A DNA stretch of 7,081 bases from Kitasatospora sp040298565 (GCF_040298565.1 NZ_JBEPAK010000313.1:1-7081); one strand, 5' to 3'. Shown: positions 1-5,515, counted from the stretch's first letter. Notes: generated from the sequence alone by a model not told the origin. A program made the numbers and translations.

Positions 1-712
1 ACGCCGGGCCGGAGGTCGAGCGTTGGAACCTTCGGCGCACCAGCGGCCACATCAGCCGCAGGGCGGGCGAGACGATCTTCGGGTCCGTCAGGGTGCCGTC
101 GGTCATGTCGGTCGCGGCACCGCCGGGGTCGGCGGCGAAGACCGACACGCCGGTGCCGTCCAGCCGCGCGGCCAGGTCGAGCGTGTATGCGAGGTTGGCG
201 AGCTTGGCGCGGCCGTACCAGTGGAAGCCGTAGTAGCCGCCGGGTGGCTCGACGGCGTCGAACGACCGCTTCGCGACGGTGACGGCCCCCGAGGTCACGT
301 TCACGATCCTGCTCGGCGAGCCCGCCGTGAGGGTGGGCAGCAGCAGTTCGGTGAGCAGGTACGGCGAGAGGTAGTTGACGACGAACGACGCCTCGACGCC
401 GTTCAGGTCCTGCCGGTCCGCGAACATCGCGCCGACGTTGTTGACCAGCACCGTCAGCGGTTCGCCGGAGGCGGCGCGGTCGGAGGCGATCCGGTCGGCG
501 AGTGCGCGGACCTCGTCGAGGGAGGCGAGGTCGGCGGCCAGGAACCGCGCCGCGTGCGCCGGGTTCGTCGCGTTGATCCGCTCGACCGCCCGGGCGCCCC
601 GGTCGGGGTTGCGCCCGACCACGGTGACCTCGAACCCGGCGGCGGCCAGTCCCAGGGCCGTCTCGTACCCGATCCCGGCCGTCCCGGCCGTGACGACGGC
701 TGTCTTCTTCAT
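1..712 (-). CDS. Short-chain dehydrogenase/reductase (SDR), C-terminus outside window
   Basis: Predicted soluble NAD(P)(H)-dependent oxidoreductase; substrate unknown. The frame reads from ATG at 712-710 leftwards through 237 codons to the window edge without a stop, so only the last part is missing. Visible SDR landmarks are the nucleotide-binding loop TAGTAGIG at residues 8-15, D61 after the fourth strand, NNVG at 91-94, the structural Asn N113, the catalytic Ser S141, and Y166-x3-K170 (YGRAK). DPGG follows at 195-198. The layout resembles the retinol-dehydrogenase/WWOX-like branch of classical SDRs. One oddity is that the first Gly of the TGxxxGxG loop is Ala (A9). A purine-rich GGAAGAG lies just before the ATG and supports this start. 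The upstream region carries paired inverted repeats, suggesting a dedicated repressor. I am confident of the family and not of the reaction. Confidence 0.93.
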   Translation of the reverse strand, partial: MKKTAVVTAGTAGIGYETALGLAAAGFEVTVVGRNPDRGARAVERINATNPAHAARFLAADLASLDEVRALADRIASDRAASGEPLTVLVNNVGAMFADRQDLNGVEASFVVNYLSPYLLTELLLPTLTAGSPSRIVNVTSGAVTVAKRSFDAVEPPGGYYGFHWYGRAKLANLAYTLDLAARLDGTGVSVFAADPGGAATDMTDGTLTDPKIVSPALRLMWPLVRRRFQRSTSGPA

Positions 713-736
713 GGCTCTTCCACTCCCGAGGCAATA

Positions 737-751
737 CGGATAGATCATCCG
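737..751. promoter_or_regulatory. Inverted-repeat operator candidate 1 (CGGAT-N5-ATCCG)
   Basis: CGGATAGATCATCCG is a 5-bp inverted repeat with a 5-bp centre, lying 25 bp upstream of the SDR start. Its near-twin at 774-788, read on the other strand, matches it at 13 of 15 positions. Paired short palindromes of this size are typical of TetR-class operators. No such regulator is encoded in the window, so its identity is unknown. The element sits in the expected 5' leader or TSS region of the SDR gene, a position suited to repression. Confidence 0.55.
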
Positions 752-773
752 CTTGACGCGACGTTAGCACATT

Positions 774-788
774 CGGATGGACTATCCG
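774..788. promoter_or_regulatory. Inverted-repeat operator candidate 2 (CGGAT-N5-ATCCG)
   Basis: CGGATGGACTATCCG is the second copy of the palindrome at 737-751, with centres 37 bp apart. A possible minus-strand -10 (TAACGT, complement of 761-766) lies between the two copies. For the SDR promoter, this copy would therefore cover the -35 region and copy 1 would lie just past the transcription start. That promoter placement is inferred, because no convincing -35 is seen. Confidence 0.55.
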
Positions 789-801
789 GTTAGTCGTTCG
801 C

Positions 802-820
802 CTTACGGATTGCTGACGAC
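802..820 (+). promoter_or_regulatory. 19-bp regulatory motif, copy A (epimerase promoter)
   Basis: CTTACGGATTGCTGACGAC. It matches copies B and C at 13 of 19 positions (CTTACGGA, C at 12, ACG at 15-17, C at 19). The two ACG cores are 11 bp apart, about one helical turn, as in OmpR-class direct-repeat sites. It ends 35 bp before the TAGCGT box and lies at -67 to -49 if transcription begins at the ATG at 869. Confidence 0.7.
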
Positions 821-855
821 TCTGGTTGCGGCGCTCCGTCCTGCGGCTCGGCCGG

Positions 856-861
856 TAGCGT
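856..861 (+). promoter_or_regulatory. -10 box of leaderless epimerase promoter
   Basis: TAGCGT fits the actinobacterial TAnnnT -10 and is followed by exactly 7 nt and then ATG at 869, which implies a leaderless transcript starting at the A of the ATG. There is no Shine-Dalgarno sequence before the ATG. No TTGACA-like -35 is seen 17-18 bp upstream, which suggests dependence on an activator, possibly one bound at 802-820. Confidence 0.6.
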
Positions 862-868
862 CCCCGGC

Positions 869-1924
869 ATGAGGATCCTCGTCACCGGCGGCGCCGGGTT
901 CATCGGTTCGGCGGTCGTGCGCGCTCTGGTCGCGGCGGGCCACGAGGTGCGGGTGCTGGACGCCCTGCTGCCCGCCGTCCACCCTTCGGGGGCGGTGCCC
1001 GACCTGCCGGACGGCGTCGAGTTCCGGCACGGCGACGTCCGGGACGCGGCGACGCTGGCACGCTCCCTGACCGGGGTGGACGCGGTCTGCCACCAGGCGG
1101 CGATGGTCGGGCTCGGCCTGGACCTCGACGACGCGCCCGAGTACGTCGGCTGCAACGACCTCGGCACGGCGGTGCTGCTCGCCGCGATGGCACGCGCGCA
1201 GGTGCGGAGGCTGGTGCTGGCCGGATCGATGGTGGTCTACGGCGAGGGCCGGTACGCGTGTCCGGAGCACGGGAGCGTGGCGCCCGGCCCCCGGCGCCCG
1301 GAGGATCTCGACGCGGGCCGGTTCGAACCGCCCTGCCCGGAGTGCGCGGCCCCGCTCCGGCCGGGCCTGGTCGCGGAGGACGCGCCGGGCGATCCGCGCA
1401 ACGTGTACGCCGCGACGAAGCTCGCCCAGGAGCACCTGGCCGCCGCCTGGGCCCGCGCGTGCGGAGGGTCCGTCCTGACGCTGCGCTACCACAACGTCTA
1501 CGGCCCCGGCATGCCGCGCGACACCCCGTACGCCGGGGTGGCCTCGCTGTTCCGTTCGGCGCTCGCCCGCGGCGAGGCCCCCCGGGTGTTCGAGGACGGC
1601 GGCCAGCGCCGGGACTTCGTCCACGTCGACGACGTGGCGGCGGCGAACCTGGCCGCGCTGGAGGCCGTCCGCCACCGGGCACCGGGCCGTGCCCGGGCGT
1701 ACAACGTCGGCAGCGGGGAGGTGCGCACGGTCGGCGAGATGGCCCGGGCGCTGGCCGACTCCTGCGGCGGGCCGGCCCCGGTGGTGACCGGGCAGTACCG
1801 GCTCGGGGACGTCCGGCACATCACGGCCGACTCCTCGCGGCTGCGCGCCGAGTTGGGCTGGCGGCCCCGGGTGCCGTTCCTGGCGGGGATGGCCGAGTTC
1901 GCCGCCGCGCCCCTGCGGGCCTGA
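869..1924 (+). CDS. NAD-dependent nucleotide-sugar epimerase/dehydratase with Cys/His insertion
   Basis: Extended SDR of 351 aa, a normal length for the family, expected to epimerise or dehydrate an NDP-sugar in the cytoplasm. The NAD-binding loop GGAGFIG is at 7-13, with D31 after the second strand and D56 in GDV. The catalytic set is S120 (AGSMVVYG), Y180 and K184 (VYAATK). The C-terminal substrate domain shows VYGPGMPRDTPYAG, then RRDFVHVDDVA and the YNVGSG stretch typical of UDP/dTDP-sugar epimerases. Between S120 and Y180 is an insertion with C131-x2-H134 and C156-x2-C159, possibly a small metal site. As far as I recall, a similar Cys-containing insertion occurs in proteins annotated as dTDP-L-rhamnose 4-epimerases, so that is one plausible activity, unproven here. 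It is a monocistronic gene converging on the kinase gene. It has a leaderless start with regulatory motif A upstream. Confidence 0.92.
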   Translation: MRILVTGGAGFIGSAVVRALVAAGHEVRVLDALLPAVHPSGAVPDLPDGVEFRHGDVRDAATLARSLTGVDAVCHQAAMVGLGLDLDDAPEYVGCNDLGTAVLLAAMARAQVRRLVLAGSMVVYGEGRYACPEHGSVAPGPRRPEDLDAGRFEPPCPECAAPLRPGLVAEDAPGDPRNVYAATKLAQEHLAAAWARACGGSVLTLRYHNVYGPGMPRDTPYAGVASLFRSALARGEAPRVFEDGGQRRDFVHVDDVAAANLAALEAVRHRAPGRARAYNVGSGEVRTVGEMARALADSCGGPAPVVTGQYRLGDVRHITADSSRLRAELGWRPRVPFLAGMAEFAAAPLRA

Positions 1925-1961
1925 GGGCCCGGCTGCGGCGGCGCGGCCCCACGGTCAGCCG
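1925..1961. terminator. GC-rich hairpin between convergent genes (weak candidate)
   Basis: The 30-bp gap between the epimerase stop and the kinase stop has overlapping inverted repeats. One is GGGCC at 1925-1929 with GGCCC at 1945-1949. The alternative is CGGCTG at 1930-1935 with CAGCCG at 1956-1961. Neither is followed by a T-run, which is usual in high-GC actinomycetes. It could act as a bidirectional terminator for the two converging transcripts, but stems like this arise easily by chance at this GC content. Confidence 0.25.
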
Positions 1962-3097
1962 CGCGCGGCGGGGAGCGCGATCTCGAAGCAGCAGCCCCCG
2001 GCGACGTTGCGCACCCGGGCACGGCCGGAGTGGGCCTCCACGATGCCGCGGACGATGGCCAGCCCGAGCCCGGCTCCGCTGTCCCCGTCCCCGCCCTCCC
2101 CTGGGTCGCGCCGCGGCGTGCGCGCGGCGCTGCCGCGCCAGCCGGTCTCGAAGACGCGGGAGAGGTCCTGCTCCGGGATGCCGCCGCAACCGTCGGTGAC
2201 CGAGAGCACGACCTCGTCCACCTCCCGGCGGGCCGACACCGCCACGACGCCGTCCTCGGGCGTCGAGCGGATCGCGTTGACCAGGAGGTTGCCGAGCACC
2301 CGGGTGATCTCCCGGCTGTCCACCTCGACCGGCTCGGCCACGACCTGACGGCCCTCCAGGCGGACGCCGCGCTGGCGGGCCAGCGGGTGGGCGCCGGCCA
2401 GCGCGTCGTCGACCAGGTCGTAGACGGACACCCGGGACACCGAGAGGGACAGTGCGCCGGCCTGGATGCGGGAGAGCTCGAAGAGGTCGTCGACCATGCC
2501 GGTGAGCCGCTCCACCTCGGTGCGGATCCGCTTCAGGTAGTGCTCCGGCTCGTCGACCACTCCGTCCTCCAGGGCCTCGGCCATGGCGCGCAGCCCGGCG
2601 AGCGGGGTGCGCAGGTCGTGGGAGATCCAGGCGATCAGCTCGCGCCGCGAGGCGTCCAGCACCTGCTCCCGCGCTCGCGACTCGGCGAGCCGGGCACTGG
2701 TGGCGGCGAGTTCCTCGCTGAGCTGGGCCAGTTCGAGCCCCAGGGGATGCCTCGGCGCGGCGAAGCCGGCGTCGCTGCCGACGGTACGGGCGGCCGCGGT
2801 CAGCGCGCGGCTGCCGGCCACCACCTGGCGCCCGAGCAGTGCGGCCGTGAGCAGCGACACCACGGACGCCATGCCGAGCACGGTTATCACCACGCCGAGG
2901 TCGTGGCCGGACAGGAACATCGCCTGGGCGACGGCGAGCGTCCCGGAGGTGACGGCGAGCACGGTGACGACGGCGACGCAGAAGAGCGAGAGCGCCATCG
3001 AACGGCGGCGCAGCAGCCGGACGGCCAGCCAGCCGAGCAGGCCGGCGCCCGCCGCGCCGAGGCCCGCGAACAGCGCGATCAGCGACAGGTCCTTCAC
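1955..3097 (-). CDS. Sensor histidine kinase (two-component system)
   Basis: Membrane histidine kinase of 380 aa that should phosphorylate the response regulator encoded just upstream. Three hydrophobic segments (about 4-28, 34-60 and 65-89) are separated by the basic turn RLLRRRS and a short loop near 60-66, so essentially no extracytoplasmic sensor domain exists. A HAMP-like linker and coiled region follow (about 90-150). The HisKA H-box is SHDLRTPLAGL with H160. The ATPase domain shows the N-box NLLVNAIRSTP (270-280), the G1 box DGCGGIP (302-308), the F-box VFETGWRG (315-322) and the G2 box GAGLGLAIV (341-349). All catalytic motifs are intact. An Arg/Gly/Asp-rich stretch at about 323-340 lengthens the ATP lid. 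The start is GTG, overlapping the regulator's TGA by 4 bp (GTGA), which implies translational coupling. The signal sensed is unknown; with this topology a membrane or intracellular cue is more likely than an external ligand domain. Confidence 0.95.
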   Translation of the reverse strand: MKDLSLIALFAGLGAAGAGLLGWLAVRLLRRRSMALSLFCVAVVTVLAVTSGTLAVAQAMFLSGHDLGVVITVLGMASVVSLLTAALLGRQVVAGSRALTAAARTVGSDAGFAAPRHPLGLELAQLSEELAATSARLAESRAREQVLDASRRELIAWISHDLRTPLAGLRAMAEALEDGVVDEPEHYLKRIRTEVERLTGMVDDLFELSRIQAGALSLSVSRVSVYDLVDDALAGAHPLARQRGVRLEGRQVVAEPVEVDSREITRVLGNLLVNAIRSTPEDGVVAVSARREVDEVVLSVTDGCGGIPEQDLSRVFETGWRGSAARTPRRDPGEGGDGDSGAGLGLAIVRGIVEAHSGRARVRNVAGGCCFEIALPAARG

Positions 3098-3849
3098 TTC
3101 GGGCCGTCCTGCTCGTCCGCGACGGGGTCGTAGCGGTACCCGACGCCCCAGACGGTGGTGATCAGTCTCGGTGCGGCGGGGTCGTCCTCGATCTTCTCGC
3201 GCAGGCGGCGGACGTGGACGGTGACGGTGGACAGGTCGCCGAAGTCCCAGCCCCAGACCCGCTGCATCAGCTCCTGGCGGGGGAAGACCGTCCCGGGGTG
3301 CCGGAGGAGGAACGCGAGCAGGTCGAACTCCCTAAGAGTCAGGGCGAGTTCACGGCCTGCGCGGCAGGCCCGGCGGGCCTGCGGGTCGAGCGTGATGTCG
3401 CCGGACGCCAGCGGCCCGGGGGCCGGTGCCGTGGGCGCCGTGCCGCGGGAGCGGCGCAGCACCGACTGGACGCGCAGGACGAGTTCCCGCGGGCTGAAGG
3501 GCTTGGTGACGTAGTCGTCGGCGCCCAGTTCCAGGCCGAGGATGCGGTCCGCCTCGTCGCCCTTGGCGGTCAGCATGACCACCGGGAGGTGGGCGCCGTC
3601 GGCGGTGGCGCGCAGCCTGCGGAGGATCTCCAGACCGTCGATCCCGGGAAGCATGAGGTCCAGGACCAGGAGGTCGGGGCGGTGGGCCCGGGCCAGCTCG
3701 AGGCCGTGGTCGCCGTCGCAGGCCCGGTCGACCCGGTGGCCGGCCCGGGTGAGGTAGCCGGCGACGACCTCGCCCACGGTGAGGTCGTCGTCGATCACCA
3801 GGATGCGGGCGGGGTCCGGTGGTGCGGCGGGGCCGAGGCTGTCGTTCAC
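3094..3849 (-). CDS. OmpR/PhoB-class response regulator
   Basis: DNA-binding response regulator of 251 aa, standard for the class. The receiver domain (about 15-130) has the acidic cluster D20-D22, the phosphoacceptor D64 (LVLDLMLPG), the switch T94 and the conserved K116 (VTKPF). A Pro/Ala linker (about 137-148) leads to a winged-helix domain (about 150-241) with the recognition helix near 207-220 (STVTVHVRRLREKI) and the terminal wing TTVWGVGYRY. The frame stays open far upstream, but receiver homology begins near residue 15. GTG at 3849 sits exactly 7 nt after a TATCCT box, so I choose it as a leaderless start. The next gene is its kinase, joined by a GTGA overlap. A copy of the 19-bp motif lies at -67 to -49 of this start. 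Autoregulation is inferred from that copy. Confidence 0.95.
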   Translation of the reverse strand: MNDSLGPAAPPDPARILVIDDDLTVGEVVAGYLTRAGHRVDRACDGDHGLELARAHRPDLLVLDLMLPGIDGLEILRRLRATADGAHLPVVMLTAKGDEADRILGLELGADDYVTKPFSPRELVLRVQSVLRRSRGTAPTAPAPGPLASGDITLDPQARRACRAGRELALTLREFDLLAFLLRHPGTVFPRQELMQRVWGWDFGDLSTVTVHVRRLREKIEDDPAAPRLITTVWGVGYRYDPVADEQDGPK

Positions 3850-3856
3850 CTCGCCG

Positions 3857-3862
3857 AGGATA
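3857..3862 (-). promoter_or_regulatory. -10 box of leaderless two-component promoter
   Basis: On the minus strand TATCCT (TAnnnT) is followed by 7 nt and GTG at 3849. This is the same geometry as the epimerase and glycosyltransferase promoters. The GAGG touching the GTG is too close to serve as a ribosome binding site. No -35 consensus is visible at the usual distance. Confidence 0.55.
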
Positions 3863-3897
3863 CGAGGCGCGGCCGCCGTGGGTACCGCGTCGGCGCG

Positions 3898-3916
3898 GAC
3901 GTTCGCGTTCCGTAAG
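3898..3916 (-). promoter_or_regulatory. 19-bp regulatory motif, copy B (two-component promoter)
   Basis: The minus strand reads CTTACGGAACGCGAACGTC. It has the same orientation relative to its gene as copy A, and exactly the same 35-bp gap to the -10 box. It is identical to copy C at the first nine bases and across the ACGTC end. Its position suits autoregulation by the response regulator it precedes. Confidence 0.7.
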
Positions 3917-3958
3917 ATCGCGGCTCGCCGGCACGCGACCCGGGCCGCCGCCGCACCC

Positions 3959-3986
3959 GCCGGAACGCGCACCTGCCGGAACGCGC
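3959..3986. repeat. 12-bp direct repeat GCCGGAACGCGC x2
   Basis: Perfect copies at 3959-3970 and 3975-3986, offset by 16 bp. A degenerate third copy (GCCGGCACGCG) begins near 3928. Function unknown; it could be a protein-binding repeat or simple slippage in GC-rich spacer DNA. Confidence 0.5.
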
Positions 3987-4006
3987 CCCCGCCGCCGTCG
4001 GGGGCC

Positions 4007-4107
4007 GCGGCGGGATGCGGCCCCGGCCGGCGGCGGGATGCGGCCCCGGCCGCCGGCGGGATGCGGCTCCGGCAGCCGGCGGAACCCGACTCCGGCCGCC
4101 GGCGGAT
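4007..4107. repeat. 23-bp tandem repeat array, about 4.4 units
   Basis: Units at 4007-4029 and 4030-4052 are identical. The unit at 4053-4075 differs at 3 positions. The unit at 4076-4098 is more diverged, and a partial unit (CCGGCGGAT) occupies 4099-4107. Each full unit contains GGCGGgAtgCGgCtCCGGC-like sequence. Period 23 is not a multiple of 3, so this is not a coding repeat, and the units are contiguous, so it is not a CRISPR array. It lies between the divergent promoters and next to motif copy C. Confidence 0.85.
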
Positions 4108-4108
4108 C

Positions 4109-4127
4109 GACGTAGGACTTCCGTAAG
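4109..4127 (-). promoter_or_regulatory. 19-bp regulatory motif, copy C (glycosyltransferase promoter)
   Basis: The minus strand reads CTTACGGAAGTCCTACGTC. It lies 34 bp before the plus-strand -10 box of the glycosyltransferase operon, at -66 to -48 of the proposed start at 4175. It is inverted relative to that gene, unlike copies A and B. It points the same way as copy B, so it could alternatively be a distal site for the two-component promoter. Confidence 0.65.
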
Positions 4128-4161
4128 GGCGCGGTTCGGCCCCGACGGGCCCACCCGCCCT

Positions 4162-4167
4162 TAGCGT
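4162..4167 (+). promoter_or_regulatory. -10 box of leaderless glycosyltransferase promoter
   Basis: TAGCGT, identical to the epimerase -10, is followed by 7 nt and GTG at 4175. The alternative in-frame GTG at 4166 overlaps the box itself and would lie upstream of the expected transcript start, so the box decides the start. No -35 consensus is seen. Confidence 0.6.
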
Positions 4168-4174
4168 GGCCGAC

Positions 4175-5515
4175 GTGATCCCTCCGACTCCCCCCTCATC
4201 GTCCGTCGACCTCGTCCTGCCGTGCCTCGACGAGGCCGGGGCCCTGCCCTGGGTGCTGGCTCGGGTGCCCGCGGGCTGGCGCGCGATCGTCGTCGACAAC
4301 GGTTCCCGTGACGGCTCGGCAGAGGTGGCCCGTTCGCTGGGCGCGACGGTCGTCGAGGAGCCGCGGCGCGGCTTCGGCGCCGCGTGCCACGCCGGGCTGC
4401 TCGCCGCGACCGCCGAGCTGGTCTGCTTCATGGACTGCGACGGCTCGTTGGATCCCGCCCAGCTGCCGCGGGTCGCCGCGCCGGTCTTCGCCGGCTCGGC
4501 GGACCTGGTGCTCGGTCGGCGCCGCCCCGCGACCGCCGGGGCGTGGCCGCTGCACGCCCGGCTGGCGAACGCGGCCCTGGCCGGCCGGCTGCGGGCGAGG
4601 ACGGGGGCGCCGCTGCACGACCTCGGACCGATGCGGGCCGCCCGTCGTGACCGGCTGCTGGCGCTGGGCCTGGGCGACCGCCGCTCCGGCTACCCGCTGG
4701 AGATGGTGCTCGCCGCGTCGGCGGCGGGGATGCGGATCGCCGAGACGCCCGTCGACTACCTGCCGCGCACGGGCCGCTCCAAGGTCACCGGCACCCTGCG
4801 GGGCACCCGGCAGGCCGTCCGCGACATGCGGGCCGTCCTGGCCGCGCCGCCGCCGACCCTGCTGGTGATCGCCAAGTCGCCGGTCCCGGGGCGGGTCAAG
4901 ACCCGCCTCACCCCGCCCTGCACGCCCGAAGAGGCGGCGGCGCTGGCCGAGGCCGCCCTCGCCGACACGCTCGCCACCCTCGCCCGGGTGCCGGCCGGGC
5001 GGCGGCTGCTCGTCCTGGAGGGCGCCACCGGCCCGTGGCTGCCGCCCGGCTGGCAGGTCGTGCCGCAGGTGGACGGCGGGCTGGACGCTCGGCTCGCGGC
5101 CGCCTTCGCGCACGCCGGCCGGCTCGCTCCGGACGCGCCCGCCCTGCTGGTGGGCATGGACACCCCGCAGCTGGACGCCGCGCTCCTCGCCGGGGCCCTG
5201 TCGCCCGCGCGGCGCACGGGCGTCGACGCCTGGTACGGGGCGGCCGCCGACGGCGGGTTCTGGGCGCTCGGGCTGGCCCGGCCCACCGAGCGGCTGACCC
5301 GGCGGCTGCTGCTGGGCCTGCCGATGTCCACGCCGGACACCGGGCGGGCCCTGCTCGGCCGGCTCGTGGCGGAGGGGCTGACGGTCGGCCACCTCCCGGT
5401 GGTCACCGACGTGGACACCGTCCGGGACGCCCGCCAGGTCGCCGCCGAGGCTCCGGGCAGCAGGTTCGCGGAATGCTTCCGGTCGATCGGGGCCGCCCGG
5501 GAGGTGACGGGGTGA
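4175..5515 (+). CDS. GT2 glycosyltransferase fused to DUF2064 (CofC-like) domain
   Basis: Two-domain enzyme of 446 aa from GTG 4175. The first domain (about 10-220) is a GT2 transferase of the dolichyl/polyprenyl-phosphate sugar synthase type: LPCLDEAGAL, VDNGSRDGS, EPRRGFGAA and the metal-binding D-x-D in MDCDGSLDP. No C-terminal membrane helices follow, so it should act on the cytoplasmic face. The second domain (about 227-435) is DUF2064 (TIGR04282 type), related to nucleotidyltransferases such as CofC: AKSPVPGRVKTRL, GMDTPQL, DGGFWALGL and STPDTG. A reasonable inference is that the second domain makes or handles the activated donor used by the first, but neither substrate is shown. The fusion overlaps the methyltransferase by GTGA and sits beside a sugar epimerase under a shared regulatory motif. 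The family calls are strong; the product is unknown. Confidence 0.93.
   Translation: MIPPTPPSSSVDLVLPCLDEAGALPWVLARVPAGWRAIVVDNGSRDGSAEVARSLGATVVEEPRRGFGAACHAGLLAATAELVCFMDCDGSLDPAQLPRVAAPVFAGSADLVLGRRRPATAGAWPLHARLANAALAGRLRARTGAPLHDLGPMRAARRDRLLALGLGDRRSGYPLEMVLAASAAGMRIAETPVDYLPRTGRSKVTGTLRGTRQAVRDMRAVLAAPPPTLLVIAKSPVPGRVKTRLTPPCTPEEAAALAEAALADTLATLARVPAGRRLLVLEGATGPWLPPGWQVVPQVDGGLDARLAAAFAHAGRLAPDAPALLVGMDTPQLDAALLAGALSPARRTGVDAWYGAAADGGFWALGLARPTERLTRRLLLGLPMSTPDTGRALLGRLVAEGLTVGHLPVVTDVDTVRDARQVAAEAPGSRFAECFRSIGAAREVTG

Larger units (their letters stand above)
3850..4174. other. Divergent regulatory region between response regulator and glycosyltransferase
   Basis: This 325-bp stretch has no gene I can support. 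Reading frames cross it, but their translations are low-complexity Pro/Ala/Arg/Gly shadows of GC-rich repeats. It holds two divergent leaderless promoters, motif copies B and C near its two ends, a 12-bp direct repeat (3959-3970 and 3975-3986) and a 23-bp tandem array (4007-4107) between the promoters. Confidence 0.75.

Noticed and set aside
753..758. TTGACG as a plus-strand -35 for the epimerase
   Set aside because: No TAnnnT box lies 16-19 bp downstream, and it is nearly 100 bp from the TAGCGT box that fits the start codon.
2030..3133. Long plus-strand open frame opposite the histidine kinase
   Set aside because: His/Gly/Glu/Arg-rich shadow translation with no domain. The kinase on the minus strand has all catalytic boxes.
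3898..3916. GGAAC...CGTC read as an ECF sigma promoter
   Set aside because: The GGAA-like and CGTC-like parts are within 19 bp of each other, too close for -35 and -10 elements, and copy A lacks GGAA altogether.
4007..4107. CRISPR-like array
   Set aside because: The repeats are contiguous with no spacers and drift in sequence, so this is a tandem repeat.
4166..4174. GTG 4166 as glycosyltransferase start
   Set aside because: It overlaps the TAGCGT -10 box. The expected transcript starts at 4175, where another in-frame GTG sits with the same 7-nt spacing as the other two promoters.
3850..4431. N-terminal extension of the response regulator by nearly 200 residues
   Set aside because: The frame is open but reads through the tandem repeats, both promoters and into the glycosyltransferase on the other strand. 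The translation is low-complexity, and receiver homology starts only near GTG 3849.
5035..5511. Upstream extension of the methyltransferase frame
   Set aside because: It runs inside the glycosyltransferase coding region in another frame and gives an Arg/Ala/Gly-rich shadow. The GTG at 5512 with GTGA overlap explains the start.
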